Shown one piece after another: positions 44,147-53,722 of a stretch of DNA of 64,000 nt. Source of the DNA: an uncultured Eubacterium sp. (GTDB lineage: Bacteria; Bacillota; Clostridia; Lachnospirales; Lachnospiraceae); contig CAJTZX010000001.1 of NCBI GenBank assembly GCA_910584345.1, forward strand, positions 1 through 64,000. Direction: 5' to 3'. The position numbers and the translations under genes are program-made. The notes below the pieces were generated by a model that was not told where the DNA came from, did no database searches, and saw nothing but the letters and a program-made list of their open reading frames with translations. Each line of letters opens with the position of its first letter. Positions within the stretch are counted from its first letter, which is position 1.

Positions 44147-45895
44147 TTATCTTGCAAACTGGCTCTTATATAGTGTCGCATAAAATCCATTTTTTTGCAA
44201 GAGCTGCTGATGAGAACCTTGCTCAATAATTTTGCCATCTTTCATCACAAGAATGACATCCGCACTTTCAATTGTAGACAGACGATGCGCCACAATAAAA
44301 CTTGTCCTTCCCTGCATCATAGATGCAAATGCTTTTTGTATCCGCATTTCTGTACGCGTATCGATCGAAGATGTGGCTTCATCTAAAATCAGCATTGGCG
44401 GCAGGCAAAGCATGACTCTTGCAATACATAGCAGCTGTTTTTGCCCTTGCGAAAGATTTCCGCCGTCTTCTGTAACTTTTGTATGATAGCCTTCTGGAAG
44501 ACGCTTAATAAAACTATGCGCATGAGCTGCCTTTGCTGCCTGAATCATCTCTTCTTCCGTTGCATTTGGGCGGCCCATACAAATATTATCTCTAATCGTA
44601 CCGCTTCTCAGCCACGTCTCTTGCAACACCATACCATAAGAACCGCGTAAGCTCTTTCTTGTAATATGTTTAATATCGGTACCATCTACTTTTATCCTGC
44701 CGGCATTCGGATCATAAAACCGCATTAACAGATTAATCATTGTTGTTTTTCCGCATCCTGTTGGCCCTACGATCGCAATACGCTGACTCGGACGTACGTT
44801 TAAATTAAAGTCTTCAATTAACTTTTGGTCCGGTTCATAAGAAAAAGACACATGCTCTAATACCACACTTCCATCTGCATGTTCTAACACTTTCGCATCT
44901 GCATGATCTGGAACCTGCGGCTCTTCTTCGATGAGAGCAAAGATTCGTGCAGCACAGGCAATTGCATTTTGCAGTTCGGTAATAACGCCTGATATCTCAT
45001 TAAAAGGCTTCGTGTACTGATTTGCATAGCTTAAAAAGCAAGACAGCTGTCCAACGCTTAAATTACCTGCAATTACTGCCAAAGCTCCAAATACAGCCAC
45101 ACCTGTATATACCAGACTATTTACAAAACGCGTCGCCGGATTCGTAATAGATGAAAAAAAGAACGCTCGCAAAGAATACTTCTCCAAATCCGCATTCATA
45201 GAATCGAACTTCTCCAAAACCTCCTTTTCTCTGCCAAACGCCTGAACAACCTTCTGATTGCCAATCATTTCATCGATAAGCGCTGTCTGCGCGCCTCTGC
45301 TCTGAGACTGCCTTTGGAACATCTGATACGTACGTTTTGCAATATATCCTGCAACCAAAAGCGATACCGGAGTTACAACCACTACCACTACCGTGATTGT
45401 AATATTAACAGAAATCATAAAGCAAAGTGTTCCAACAATTGTTAAAACACCCGTAAATAATTGTGTAAATCCCATCAGCAGACCGTCCGCAAACTGATCT
45501 ACATCAGCAATTACCCGGCTTACAATCTCACCTGACGGATGCGCATCCAGATATTTTAACGGCAGTTTTTCAATCTTTTGAAAAGCCTCTTCTCGAATAT
45601 CCCGGATGACCTGATAAGTAATCCGATTATTTATCACATTCATAAACCACTGTGCCGCTGCTGTCACCGCGATTAAAATTCCTGCTTTTTTAATGATAGA
45701 CAAAATACCAGCAAAATCTACAAATCCCTTTCCTAAAATCAGGTCTACGGCATTACCTGTCAAAATCGGAAAATACAAAGTTGAAAATACCGTAACCGCC
45801 GCAAACAAAAGTGACAACAGTACTAAAATCCGATATTGTCTGATATAAGTTAATACTTTTCGAATCGTTTCGGTCTGTTTTTTTCTGCCTTGCAT
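44147..45895 (-). CDS. ABC exporter half-transporter, canonical ATP site
   Basis: This 582-residue membrane-ATPase fusion has six helices in the N-terminal part and then a nucleotide-binding domain. Walker A is GPTGCGKTT, the signature is the variant LSQGQKQ, Walker B is LILDEATSSID with catalytic Glu, and the H-loop is FIVAHRLST. Its ATG overlaps the stop of the partner gene (TAATG), so both are made together. This is the usual layout of heterodimeric exporters for drugs or lipids. The substrate is unknown. Confidence 0.93.
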   Translation of the reverse strand: MQGRKKQTETIRKVLTYIRQYRILVLLSLLFAAVTVFSTLYFPILTGNAVDLILGKGFVDFAGILSIIKKAGILIAVTAAAQWFMNVINNRITYQVIRDIREEAFQKIEKLPLKYLDAHPSGEIVSRVIADVDQFADGLLMGFTQLFTGVLTIVGTLCFMISVNITITVVVVVVTPVSLLVAGYIAKRTYQMFQRQSQSRGAQTALIDEMIGNQKVVQAFGREKEVLEKFDSMNADLEKYSLRAFFFSSITNPATRFVNSLVYTGVAVFGALAVIAGNLSVGQLSCFLSYANQYTKPFNEISGVITELQNAIACAARIFALIEEEPQVPDHADAKVLEHADGSVVLEHVSFSYEPDQKLIEDFNLNVRPSQRIAIVGPTGCGKTTMINLLMRFYDPNAGRIKVDGTDIKHITRKSLRGSYGMVLQETWLRSGTIRDNICMGRPNATEEEMIQAAKAAHAHSFIKRLPEGYHTKVTEDGGNLSQGQKQLLCIARVMLCLPPMLILDEATSSIDTRTEMRIQKAFASMMQGRTSFIVAHRLSTIESADVILVMKDGKIIEQGSHQQLLQKNGFYATLYKSQFAR

Positions 45896-47688
45896 TACGC
45901 CATTCCCCCTTTCGCTTCATTCCCATTTTTGTAATCCGTTTTTTCAGACTTGAATTGAGACGCATAGATCTCCTGATACACTTGACAGTTTTCCAGCAGT
46001 TGTTCGTGCGTCCCCTTCCCCACAAGCTCACCGTCGTCCAGCACTAAAATACAATCTGCAGACTGTACCGAAGAAGTTCTTTGAGATACAATAAACACAG
46101 CAGGATGATAGTCCAGATTACGCAAAGACTCTCGCAGTCTGGCATCCGTAGCAAAATCCAGCGCACTCGCACTGTCATCCAAAATCAGGATTTCCGGTCT
46201 CCGTACCAATGCCCTTGCAATTGTCAACCGCTGGCGCTGTCCGCCAGACAGGTTTTTCCCACCCTGTTCGATTGGCTCATCAAGCCCCATCTCTTTTGCC
46301 TGAATCACATCTGATGCCTGCGCTGACTCTATCGCTGCCTGCAGCTGACTCTCTGATGCATCCTCATTTCCCCACTTTAGATTTTCACGGATCGTTCCCT
46401 GAAACAATACCGCTTTTTGCATTACAACACCGATTTTACTCCGTAGCTGCGTAAGATCATACTGACGCACGTCTTTTCCATCCACTTTCACAGACCCTTT
46501 GGCCACATCATAAAATCTTGGAATCAAATTCACGACCGTACTTTTTCCAGAACCAGTTCCACCGATAATGCCAATCGTTTCTCCCGGATAAACCTCAAAA
46601 TCAATATCGGACACAGCGTATTCCCCGGAACCATGATAGGACATACTGACATTAGAAAATGAAACTTTTGGCAATCCTGTCGCTGAAAGATTTGCTTCGC
46701 CTTTGATATCTGCGCAAGAAACCTGTACATCTGTACCTTCCATTCCTGCTTCTACATCGAGCACATCCGCCACACGTTTCCCACATGCGATTGCTTTTGT
46801 TACACTTACAATCAGATTTGCAAGTTTGATTAATTCCACAAGAATCTGCGACATGTAATTTACAAGCGCCACAACTTCTCCTTGTGTCAAGTATCCGATA
46901 TCCACCCGCATAGCGCCTGTCCAAATTAGTACTAACGTCGCAACATTAATAATAACATAGGTAACAGGATTCATCAATGCCGATATTTTACCCACATACT
47001 GTTGATCTTCATTCAGCATTTGATTTTTAGTATTAAATTTGTCTATTTCTTCGTCTTCTTTATGAAACGCACGAATCACACGAACGCCTGTAAGATTTTC
47101 CCGTACCAGTGTCAGCACATCGTCCAAACCATTCTGCACTTTTTTATAGAGTGGAATGCTGACGCACATAACGCCAAAAACAACCAAAGAAAGCAGAGGA
47201 ATCGTTACAACAAAAATAAATGCGGCTTTTACATCTACAGTAAATGCCATAACCATCGCACCAAATACAATAAACGGAGAACGTAAAAACAGACGCAGGA
47301 ATAAATTAATTCCAGATTGTACCTGGTTAATATCACTTGTCATACGTGTAATCAGCGTAGATGTCCCGATCTGATCCAGTTTTGAAAAAGACAGGTTTTG
47401 AATATGCATGAATACAGCATGACGCAGTTGTGCCGCCATACCTACTGCCGCTTTTGCAGCAAAAAACTGCGCTGTAATCGAACATACCAATCCAATCAGC
47501 CCCAGTCCGGTCATGACCAGACACATACGAACAACATAGTTTTTATCTCCGTCTGCAATACCCGTATCAATGATTGCAGCCATCACTAATGGAACAATGA
47601 GTTCAAAAATTGCTTCCAGCATTTTAAATAGCGGGGCAAGAATGCTTTCTCTTTTATAATCTTTTAAAAAATATAATATTTTTTTCAT
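45895..47688 (-). CDS. ABC exporter half-transporter, degenerate ATP site
   Basis: This 597-residue partner subunit has six N-terminal helices, Walker A GGTGSGKST, signature NLSGGQRQR and Walker B LILDDSASALD. The catalytic Glu after the Walker B Asp is replaced by Asp, and the H-loop reads FIVSQRTSS with Gln in place of His. This is the classic pattern of the non-hydrolytic site in heterodimeric exporters. GAGGGTG precedes the ATG. A 12-base palindrome (47718-47729) lies in its leader and may be an operator. Confidence 0.93.
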   Translation of the reverse strand: MKKILYFLKDYKRESILAPLFKMLEAIFELIVPLVMAAIIDTGIADGDKNYVVRMCLVMTGLGLIGLVCSITAQFFAAKAAVGMAAQLRHAVFMHIQNLSFSKLDQIGTSTLITRMTSDINQVQSGINLFLRLFLRSPFIVFGAMVMAFTVDVKAAFIFVVTIPLLSLVVFGVMCVSIPLYKKVQNGLDDVLTLVRENLTGVRVIRAFHKEDEEIDKFNTKNQMLNEDQQYVGKISALMNPVTYVIINVATLVLIWTGAMRVDIGYLTQGEVVALVNYMSQILVELIKLANLIVSVTKAIACGKRVADVLDVEAGMEGTDVQVSCADIKGEANLSATGLPKVSFSNVSMSYHGSGEYAVSDIDFEVYPGETIGIIGGTGSGKSTVVNLIPRFYDVAKGSVKVDGKDVRQYDLTQLRSKIGVVMQKAVLFQGTIRENLKWGNEDASESQLQAAIESAQASDVIQAKEMGLDEPIEQGGKNLSGGQRQRLTIARALVRRPEILILDDSASALDFATDARLRESLRNLDYHPAVFIVSQRTSSVQSADCILVLDDGELVGKGTHEQLLENCQVYQEIYASQFKSEKTDYKNGNEAKGGMA

Positions 47689-47717
47689 AACTTTTCACCC
47701 TCTAATTCGAAAAGAAA

Positions 47718-47729
47718 GACAGTACTGTC
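47718..47729. promoter_or_regulatory. Palindromic operator candidate before the ABC exporter operon
   Basis: GACAGTACTGTC is a perfect 12-base palindrome 30 bases before the first ABC start, with a partial second copy (ATACAGTATC) 2 bases away. A dimeric repressor of drug-exporter operons would fit, but no regulator gene lies beside it. Confidence 0.45.
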
Positions 47730-47847
47730 CATACAGTATCTGCCTTGGATGCTTTTTTTATTCTACCGTTGAAATATGTATACCCTTTCGGGTAGGATCT
47801 TTGCAGTACTTCTCCCGTCATTTACTTATTGGATTCCCAAACGACTC

Positions 47848-47929
47848 TGCGCCTGGCGGAATGTTAAAAGTGCCCTTTGACGTCCTTTCAGAGGATGTTC
47901 CAGCCAGCAAAACCATTCCGCCAGGCGCA
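47848..47929. repeat. Hairpin-forming inverted repeat
   Basis: A perfect 16-base inverted repeat (47848-47863 with 47914-47929) has a 50-base loop. It lies between the divergent ABC operon and prsA ends and is GC-rich compared with its surroundings. No T-run follows on either strand, so it is not a standard terminator. The part just inside the left arm, GAATGTTAAAAGTGCCCTT, loosely resembles the inner stem of the 16.4-kb element. Confidence 0.6.
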
Positions 47930-48025
47930 ATGTCTGACTATGAAACACTTAAGTTAATGACATTGTTACCTGAACTGTTGCAAAGAAACAAGTACTACTA
48001 AGACCATATCAAACTGTTGCCATCT

Positions 48026-49195
48026 TTATTCTTCTGCATTTGACGTATCTTCTACATCCGAACTGTCTGCATTTGATGTATCATCTGTGCCTGTACTGCC
48101 TGTATCTGACGTATCATCTGTGCCTGTATTTGATGTATCATCTGTCGAAGTGGTTGTTTCTTCTGCTTTTGCAGTATAAAGTTCATCAAAATTAACTTTT
48201 TTCCACTCATTTTCGTTAATCTTCCAATCACTGGATTCTTTATAGCTTTCAACCGTTTCCGAATATTTATCGTTACGGCGCTGTGTCAGAATTGATTCTT
48301 TTTTTGTTTTTGCAGCTTCTTTGTCATCTGTTGAATCCATGCGAATGACATAATAGCCATTATTTGTTTCAATTACGGTGTCTGACAGCTTGCCTTCTTT
48401 GAGCTTGTCCGCTGCTTTCAGCACTTCTATATCCATGCTTGTCGTATTGTCGTCTTCATTCAGATCTCCGGCTCCATAAGAACAGGTCTGTATCGTATAT
48501 TCTTTGTCTTTCGCGGCTTGTTCCATATCATCGCCGGCATTTTCCAAAAATTGCTCAGCAGTTTCTTTGTTGTCTTTTCCTGCCTCTGCACTGTCTGCAG
48601 TTGTATCATCTGTTGCTGTATCCGACGCAGTTGTTTTGTCAAAGCGAACATAGCTGAATGTTTTTTGTGCACACTCTTCATCAGAAACATTTGTATCTAT
48701 TTCTTCCTGAATGGCTGCACGCATTTTCGACTGAATTTTGTTCAGCCGAAGCATTTCTTCTACAATTTCCTGCGTTGCACCCATTTTATTTACCGCTTCT
48801 GCACTATTGTCTGCCAGAAACTTAGATGCAGCTTGTGTAATAGCCGTCTTTTCTTCCTCGGTCAGCTCTATTTGATAATCTGCAGCATGTGCATCCATCA
48901 GATAGCACTCACGAATATTTTCCATAACACTGTCTTTTACCGAGTCTGTCATCGTTGTACCATCGCCAGAATCAGAATTCCACATATCTTCTCCATAATA
49001 AGAAAGAAAATACAGATCTGTCTGCGCCGCCTGATACTGAGCCATAAAGTTGGCAACACCCATAGAAATCTCCTTGCCGTCTAAAGTAGCTGCCACCGCC
49101 TGCGCATTTACTTTACTGCTGCCACAACCTGTTACTGTAAAAGATGTAAGCATTGCCGCCGCAAGCAGCATTGCCGCAATTTTTTTAAATTTCAT
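48026..49195 (-). CDS. PrsA/SurA-like foldase lipoprotein
   Basis: This 389-residue exported lipoprotein has a signal peptide with a lipobox ending at TVTGC. A SurA N-like helical chaperone region (about 40-165) is followed by a divergent parvulin-type peptidyl-prolyl isomerase domain (about 175-330, with IETNNGYYVIRM near its end). The C-terminal tail of about 50 residues consists of Thr-Asp-Ser repeats (TDDTSNTG type). AGGAGG lies 10 bases before the ATG at 49195. It would help fold secreted proteins outside the membrane. It follows mfd by 101 bases in the pth-mfd-prsA order seen in many Clostridia. Confidence 0.8.
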   Translation of the reverse strand: MKFKKIAAMLLAAAMLTSFTVTGCGSSKVNAQAVAATLDGKEISMGVANFMAQYQAAQTDLYFLSYYGEDMWNSDSGDGTTMTDSVKDSVMENIRECYLMDAHAADYQIELTEEEKTAITQAASKFLADNSAEAVNKMGATQEIVEEMLRLNKIQSKMRAAIQEEIDTNVSDEECAQKTFSYVRFDKTTASDTATDDTTADSAEAGKDNKETAEQFLENAGDDMEQAAKDKEYTIQTCSYGAGDLNEDDNTTSMDIEVLKAADKLKEGKLSDTVIETNNGYYVIRMDSTDDKEAAKTKKESILTQRRNDKYSETVESYKESSDWKINENEWKKVNFDELYTAKAEETTTSTDDTSNTGTDDTSDTGSTGTDDTSNADSSDVEDTSNAEE

Positions 49196-49296
49196 AAATA
49201 GACTGCCTCCTAAATATTTAAAATTTTGCAATTATCTGTGGTATTCATTCACTGGTCTATTATAGTGCAAATATCCGCTGTCTGCAAGAAGTTTCA

Positions 49297-52200
49297 TTAT
49301 TTTTTCACATAACCCATTGCCTCCGTCAGCTCGGCCAGCAATACTAACGGCTGTACTTTTTTTGCATCACGGCTGTTTTGCATCATATTGTATGTGAAGG
49401 CTGGATTTTTACCAACTGCTGTAAATGTAAGCCTGCCATCATATTGTTTGACGAAATCTGGTATTTTTGACGTATCAATCTCAGCATATTCGTGCATCGT
49501 CATCCGCAGCATTTTGCCTTTTTGCGTGATTTCTTTGATATATACCCGATGCGCCTTTGCTTTTACCTGTGCGATCTTGAGTAAATTACATACAGACGCT
49601 GGCGGATCTCCAAAACGATCTAATAATTCTTCCATCATTTCTTCTGCTTCTTCCTGCGTCTCTATCCCTGCTACGCGCTTATATATATCTAACTTCTGAT
49701 ACTCATTCGGAATATAAGACGGCGGAATATACGCATCTATATCTATATCAATCGATGTCTCAAAGTCTTCTGCAGCTGTCTCTCCTTTGGCCTGCTTCAC
49801 TGCATCCCCCAGCATCTTGCAATACAGATCATAACCGACTGCCTCCATATGACCGCTCTGCTGTGCTCCAAGAAGATTTCCTGCACCACGGATTTCCAAA
49901 TCACGCATGGCGATTTTAAATCCGCTTCCCAAATCGGTAAACTCCTTAATCGCTGCCAGACGCTTTTCTGCTACTTCTTTGAGCATTTTATCTCGCCGAT
50001 ACATTAAAAATGCATATGCCGTCCGGTTTGAACGCCCGACTCTGCCGCGAAGCTGATACAGCTGCGACAGTCCCATATTATCTGCATCCTGAATAATCAT
50101 TGTATTGACATTGGAAATATCCAATCCTGTTTCAATAATCGTTGTAGATACTAATACATCAATCTCTCCATTGATAAACTGATACATAATATTTTCCAGC
50201 TCACGTTCCTTCATCTGCCCGTGTGCGATCGCGATTACTGCATCTGGCACAAGACTTTGTACTTTTGCCGCCACATCCTGAATCTGATTGACTCTGTTAA
50301 ACACATAGTAAACCTGTCCTCCTCTGGCAAGCTCCCGTACAATCGCTTCACGCACCATTTCTTCATTATATTCCAAGACATAGGTCTGTATTGGCACACG
50401 GTCAACCGGAGGCTCTTCCAGCACACTCATATCACGGATCCCTATCAGACTCATATGCAAGGTCCTTGGGATTGGCGTTGCTGTCAGTGTCAGCACATCT
50501 ACATTTGTTTTCAGTTTTTTTATTTTTTCTTTGTGAGTCACGCCAAACCGCTGTTCCTCATCCACGATTAAAAGTCCCAAATCTTTATATTGTACATCTT
50601 TGGACAATACCCGGTGTGTGCCGACAATGATATCAATCGTCCCTTGTTTTACCCCCTGAATCGTCTTCTTTTGCTGGGCCGGCGTCCGAAATCTGCATAA
50701 CAGGCCAATCGTAATCGGAAAGTCCTGCATACGCTGTACAAAGTTGTTATAAACCTGCTGTGCCAGAATCGTAGTAGGAGCCAGATACACTACCTGTTTG
50801 CTTTCCTGTACTGCTTTAAAAGCTGCACGTATGGCAATTTCTGTCTTGCCATATCCAACATCGCCGCAAATGAGCCGGTCCATAATTTTTGTGCTTTCCA
50901 TATCCCGCTTTGTTGCTTCAATCGCCATCGTCTGATCTTCAGTCTCCTCGAACGGGAACATTTCTTCAAATTCCCTCTGCCAGACAGTATCCGGCCCATA
51001 GACATATCCTTTCTGATCTTCTCTGGCAGCATAAAGCTGTACAAGTTCTCCGGCAATCTCCTTTACCGCGCTTCTTACTTTTGTTTTCGTTTTCTTCCAT
51101 TCCAGACTTCCAAGAGAATTCAGCTTTGGTTTGCGCTCTCCGGCTCCGGCATATTTTTGTATCATGTCCAGCTGCGTCGCTAGTATATACAGCACACCGC
51201 CTTTATCATATTCAATCTTAATATAATCTTTTGTCGTTCCTTCTACCTCGATTTTTTCGATTCCCTGATAAATACCTAATCCATGGTTTTCATGTACAAT
51301 ATAATCTCCGACACTCAAATCGGTAAAACTGGCAACCTTTTCTCCATTTTTTGCCGGACGGCGTTTCTTCTTCTTTTTCTCTGCGCCAAAAATATCACTC
51401 TCAGATATCACTACAAATTTTAACATCGGATATTCATATCCACGTTTCACTTTTCCATATAGAGCCATCACTTCCCCTGGCTTTACGATATGGTCATAGT
51501 CTTCAGTATAAAAAGCGTTTAAACCTTCCTCTACAAGATCCTGTGTCAGCCTTTGTGCTCTTGTTCTGGATCCTGATAATAAAATCACCTTATAATTTTT
51601 CTTTTTGTATTGCTGCAAATCCTTTACTAACAATTCAAAGCTGTTATTATAAGGATTTACGGAACGGGTCTGCAGTGGATAAACTTTTTCAACTGCCAAT
51701 TCCGGCATTTTTAATTCCAGCGTCGCCAATGCAATCGTATGCAGCCGTTCTAACTTCGCAAAAATTTCTTTCGTACGGTAGAAAGTATCCGTCTGCCCTG
51801 GCAAAATGTATCCTTTCTCCAAACGCTGCTGCATACTTTCCATATATTCGGTTTCTATTGCCGCACCTTGCTCCGCCACACGAATGGGTTCATCCAATGC
51901 CACAATTGTCTGGTCCAATTGGAAATAATCCAGCAAACAAACTGACTGTTCTGTAAAATAGGACAAATATTCGTCTAATTTTACACTGCTTCCCATCTCC
52001 TGCAGCTCTTCGATCAATGCATCTACTGTACTTTTTAAACGATATGCTTCTTCTGTCTTCCTCTCTTGCCGCAGCCTGGAGATCACCTGCTCCTCTTCTT
52101 CCCTCAACCTGCGTATCCCATCCTGTATCTGTACAGGATCCAGCAGACATTCGTTTGCCGGATAGATCTGTATCTGTTCCAGATTTTCTATAGACCGCTG

Positions 52201-52830
52201 ACTGGATGCCTCATAAGTTCGGATGGAATCAATCTCATCTCCCCAAAGCTCAATCCGATACGGATTTTCTTCTGTCAACACAAAAACATCTAAAATACCA
52301 CCACGTACTGCAAACTGTCCAGGCGCTTCTGCCTGATAATTTCTTTCATACCCCATAACGGCCAGCTCTTTTTGCATTGCATTCATATTCATCGTACTGC
52401 CGGTTTTTAATGTAATAATTTTTGATTGAAAACCAGACGGCAGCGGCATACGGTTCATCAGAGCATCAAAAGTAGTGACAACCGTACATTTCTGTCCGCC
52501 TGCCAGCATTTTCAGCACTTGAATCCGCTCTTTTGCCAATTCATTCCCACGAATATCCGACTGATAAAATAAAAGATCCTTTGCAGGAAAAAAACAGACA
52601 TTTTTATCAAAAAAGCGATATTCTTCACAAAATTCCCTGGCTCGCTGCTCTGTAAATGTCACAATCAGCCTGCTGTATACATTCCCGCTCAGGCAATGAA
52701 TAAAATGCAGCTTTTGCGGATCAATACAACCTGTAACTTCCAAAATGCCAGTCCCCGCTTTTTGAGAGAGCCGGGTTCGGATCTCCTGATATTCTGTCAT
52801 AGCCAAAAGCGGCTCTGTAAATGCATTCAT
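49297..52830 (-). CDS. mfd: Transcription-repair coupling factor
   Basis: This 1177-residue DNA translocase removes RNA polymerase stalled at lesions and recruits UvrA. The UvrB-like N-terminal module comes first. The RNA-polymerase-interacting domain includes LSVGDYIVHENHGLGIYQG. The helicase motor has GDVGYGKTEIA (Walker A), VDEEQRFG (motif II), LTATPIPRTL and QLRGRVGRS. A TRCF C-terminal domain ends the protein. The ATG at 52830 has GAGGGAAG upstream and is preferred to one 8 codons earlier. It lies 42 bases after pth. Confidence 0.96.
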   Translation of the reverse strand: MNAFTEPLLAMTEYQEIRTRLSQKAGTGILEVTGCIDPQKLHFIHCLSGNVYSRLIVTFTEQRAREFCEEYRFFDKNVCFFPAKDLLFYQSDIRGNELAKERIQVLKMLAGGQKCTVVTTFDALMNRMPLPSGFQSKIITLKTGSTMNMNAMQKELAVMGYERNYQAEAPGQFAVRGGILDVFVLTEENPYRIELWGDEIDSIRTYEASSQRSIENLEQIQIYPANECLLDPVQIQDGIRRLREEEEQVISRLRQERKTEEAYRLKSTVDALIEELQEMGSSVKLDEYLSYFTEQSVCLLDYFQLDQTIVALDEPIRVAEQGAAIETEYMESMQQRLEKGYILPGQTDTFYRTKEIFAKLERLHTIALATLELKMPELAVEKVYPLQTRSVNPYNNSFELLVKDLQQYKKKNYKVILLSGSRTRAQRLTQDLVEEGLNAFYTEDYDHIVKPGEVMALYGKVKRGYEYPMLKFVVISESDIFGAEKKKKKRRPAKNGEKVASFTDLSVGDYIVHENHGLGIYQGIEKIEVEGTTKDYIKIEYDKGGVLYILATQLDMIQKYAGAGERKPKLNSLGSLEWKKTKTKVRSAVKEIAGELVQLYAAREDQKGYVYGPDTVWQREFEEMFPFEETEDQTMAIEATKRDMESTKIMDRLICGDVGYGKTEIAIRAAFKAVQESKQVVYLAPTTILAQQVYNNFVQRMQDFPITIGLLCRFRTPAQQKKTIQGVKQGTIDIIVGTHRVLSKDVQYKDLGLLIVDEEQRFGVTHKEKIKKLKTNVDVLTLTATPIPRTLHMSLIGIRDMSVLEEPPVDRVPIQTYVLEYNEEMVREAIVRELARGGQVYYVFNRVNQIQDVAAKVQSLVPDAVIAIAHGQMKERELENIMYQFINGEIDVLVSTTIIETGLDISNVNTMIIQDADNMGLSQLYQLRGRVGRSNRTAYAFLMYRRDKMLKEVAEKRLAAIKEFTDLGSGFKIAMRDLEIRGAGNLLGAQQSGHMEAVGYDLYCKMLGDAVKQAKGETAAEDFETSIDIDIDAYIPPSYIPNEYQKLDIYKRVAGIETQEEAEEMMEELLDRFGDPPASVCNLLKIAQVKAKAHRVYIKEITQKGKMLRMTMHEYAEIDTSKIPDFVKQYDGRLTFTAVGKNPAFTYNMMQNSRDAKKVQPLVLLAELTEAMGYVKK

Positions 52831-52872
52831 ATTTCTTCCCTCTATACACTCCAAATTATGGCAAAAATAAAT

Positions 52873-53445
52873 TTACTTTTTCTTTTTATTATAACAATTC
52901 ATTGCATGTGCCACATCACCGGCTGCAATCATAGAAACGGCCGCGACGGCATCTTTCATTGCCTCTTGCACCGCTTTTCTTTCCTCCTTTGGAAACCGGC
53001 TTAATACGTGATCTGCAAGATCCCATCCTTGCGGTTTTGCACCGACACCAATTTTTATTCTTGCAAATTCCTGTGTACCGGCGTGTGCAATAATGCTCTT
53101 AATTCCATTATGCCCTCCGGCGCTGCCTTTTTGCCGAATTCTAAGATTCCCGGGCTCTAAACTGATATCATCATAAACAACAAGCAGCTCTGACGAGGGG
53201 TCCAGTTTATAAAAATGCAGTGCTGCACCAATCGCCTCTCCACTGTTGTTCATATAAGTCTGTGGTTTCATAAGCAGCACCTTCTGTCCGCCGATCATCC
53301 CAATTCCGCAAACAGACCGAAACTTTGCCTCATTCATCAATATATGGTATTCATTTGCTATTTCATCAATCGTATCAAATCCAACATTATGTCTGGTCCT
53401 TTCATACTGACTGGTTGGATTTCCAAGTCCTGCTATGATATACAT
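52873..53445 (-). CDS. pth: Peptidyl-tRNA hydrolase
   Basis: This 190-residue enzyme frees tRNA from prematurely released peptidyl-tRNA. N9 in AGLGNP and the catalytic H19 in RTRHNVGFD are present, with MKPQTYMNNSGEA and the DDISLEPGNLRIRQKGSAGGHNG block. The true start is MYIIAGLGNP at 53445, with GAGGAAG upstream; the frame extends 26 codons further without family similarity. It is the first gene of the pth-mfd-prsA run. Confidence 0.96.
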   Translation of the reverse strand: MYIIAGLGNPTSQYERTRHNVGFDTIDEIANEYHILMNEAKFRSVCGIGMIGGQKVLLMKPQTYMNNSGEAIGAALHFYKLDPSSELLVVYDDISLEPGNLRIRQKGSAGGHNGIKSIIAHAGTQEFARIKIGVGAKPQGWDLADHVLSRFPKEERKAVQEAMKDAVAAVSMIAAGDVAHAMNCYNKKKK

Positions 53446-53606
53446 AACTGTTTCTTCCTCGCTTTTTTCTATGTTACTGAATGTTCGCCTTACAAATTGT
53501 ATCAGCCGACGCATACGAAACATCCCCCTTCTTCCATCTGGAACAGCCCTTAGTATATCATTATATTTCGAAAAAGAAAAGCAAAAAACCTATCTTTAAC
53601 TATTTC

Positions 53607-53635
53607 TTGCACTCTGTCTTTAAATATGCTATAGT
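53607..53635 (+). promoter_or_regulatory. Promoter of thiT
   Basis: TTGCAC (53607-53612), 17-base spacer, TATAGT (53630-53635). Transcription would start near 53642. Confidence 0.7.
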
Positions 53636-53643
53636 CTGTACGG

Positions 53644-53679
53644 ATGTAACAGTTCAGATAACCCATGGAACTGTTACAT
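53644..53679 (+). promoter_or_regulatory. Perfect hairpin or operator at the thiT transcription start
   Basis: ATGTAACAGTTC (53644-53655) and GAACTGTTACAT (53668-53679) are perfect 12-base reverse complements starting about 2 bases into the predicted transcript. No TPP-riboswitch sequences are present. It may be a repressor site or a 5' stabilising hairpin. Confidence 0.55.
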
Positions 53680-53722
53680 ACAGATTCATTTATAAATACA
53701 CTAGCAAAGCGAGGAATAAAAA

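Noticed and set aside
47801..48001. A 66-codon plus-strand frame starting with TTG across the 47.8-kb inverted repeat
   Set aside because: It has a TTG start, no good ribosome site and no recognisable family, and half of it is hairpin sequence. Chance is more likely than a gene.
53550..53722. TPP riboswitch before thiT
   Set aside because: The conserved THI-box segments (CUGAGA and ACCUGAUC types) are absent.
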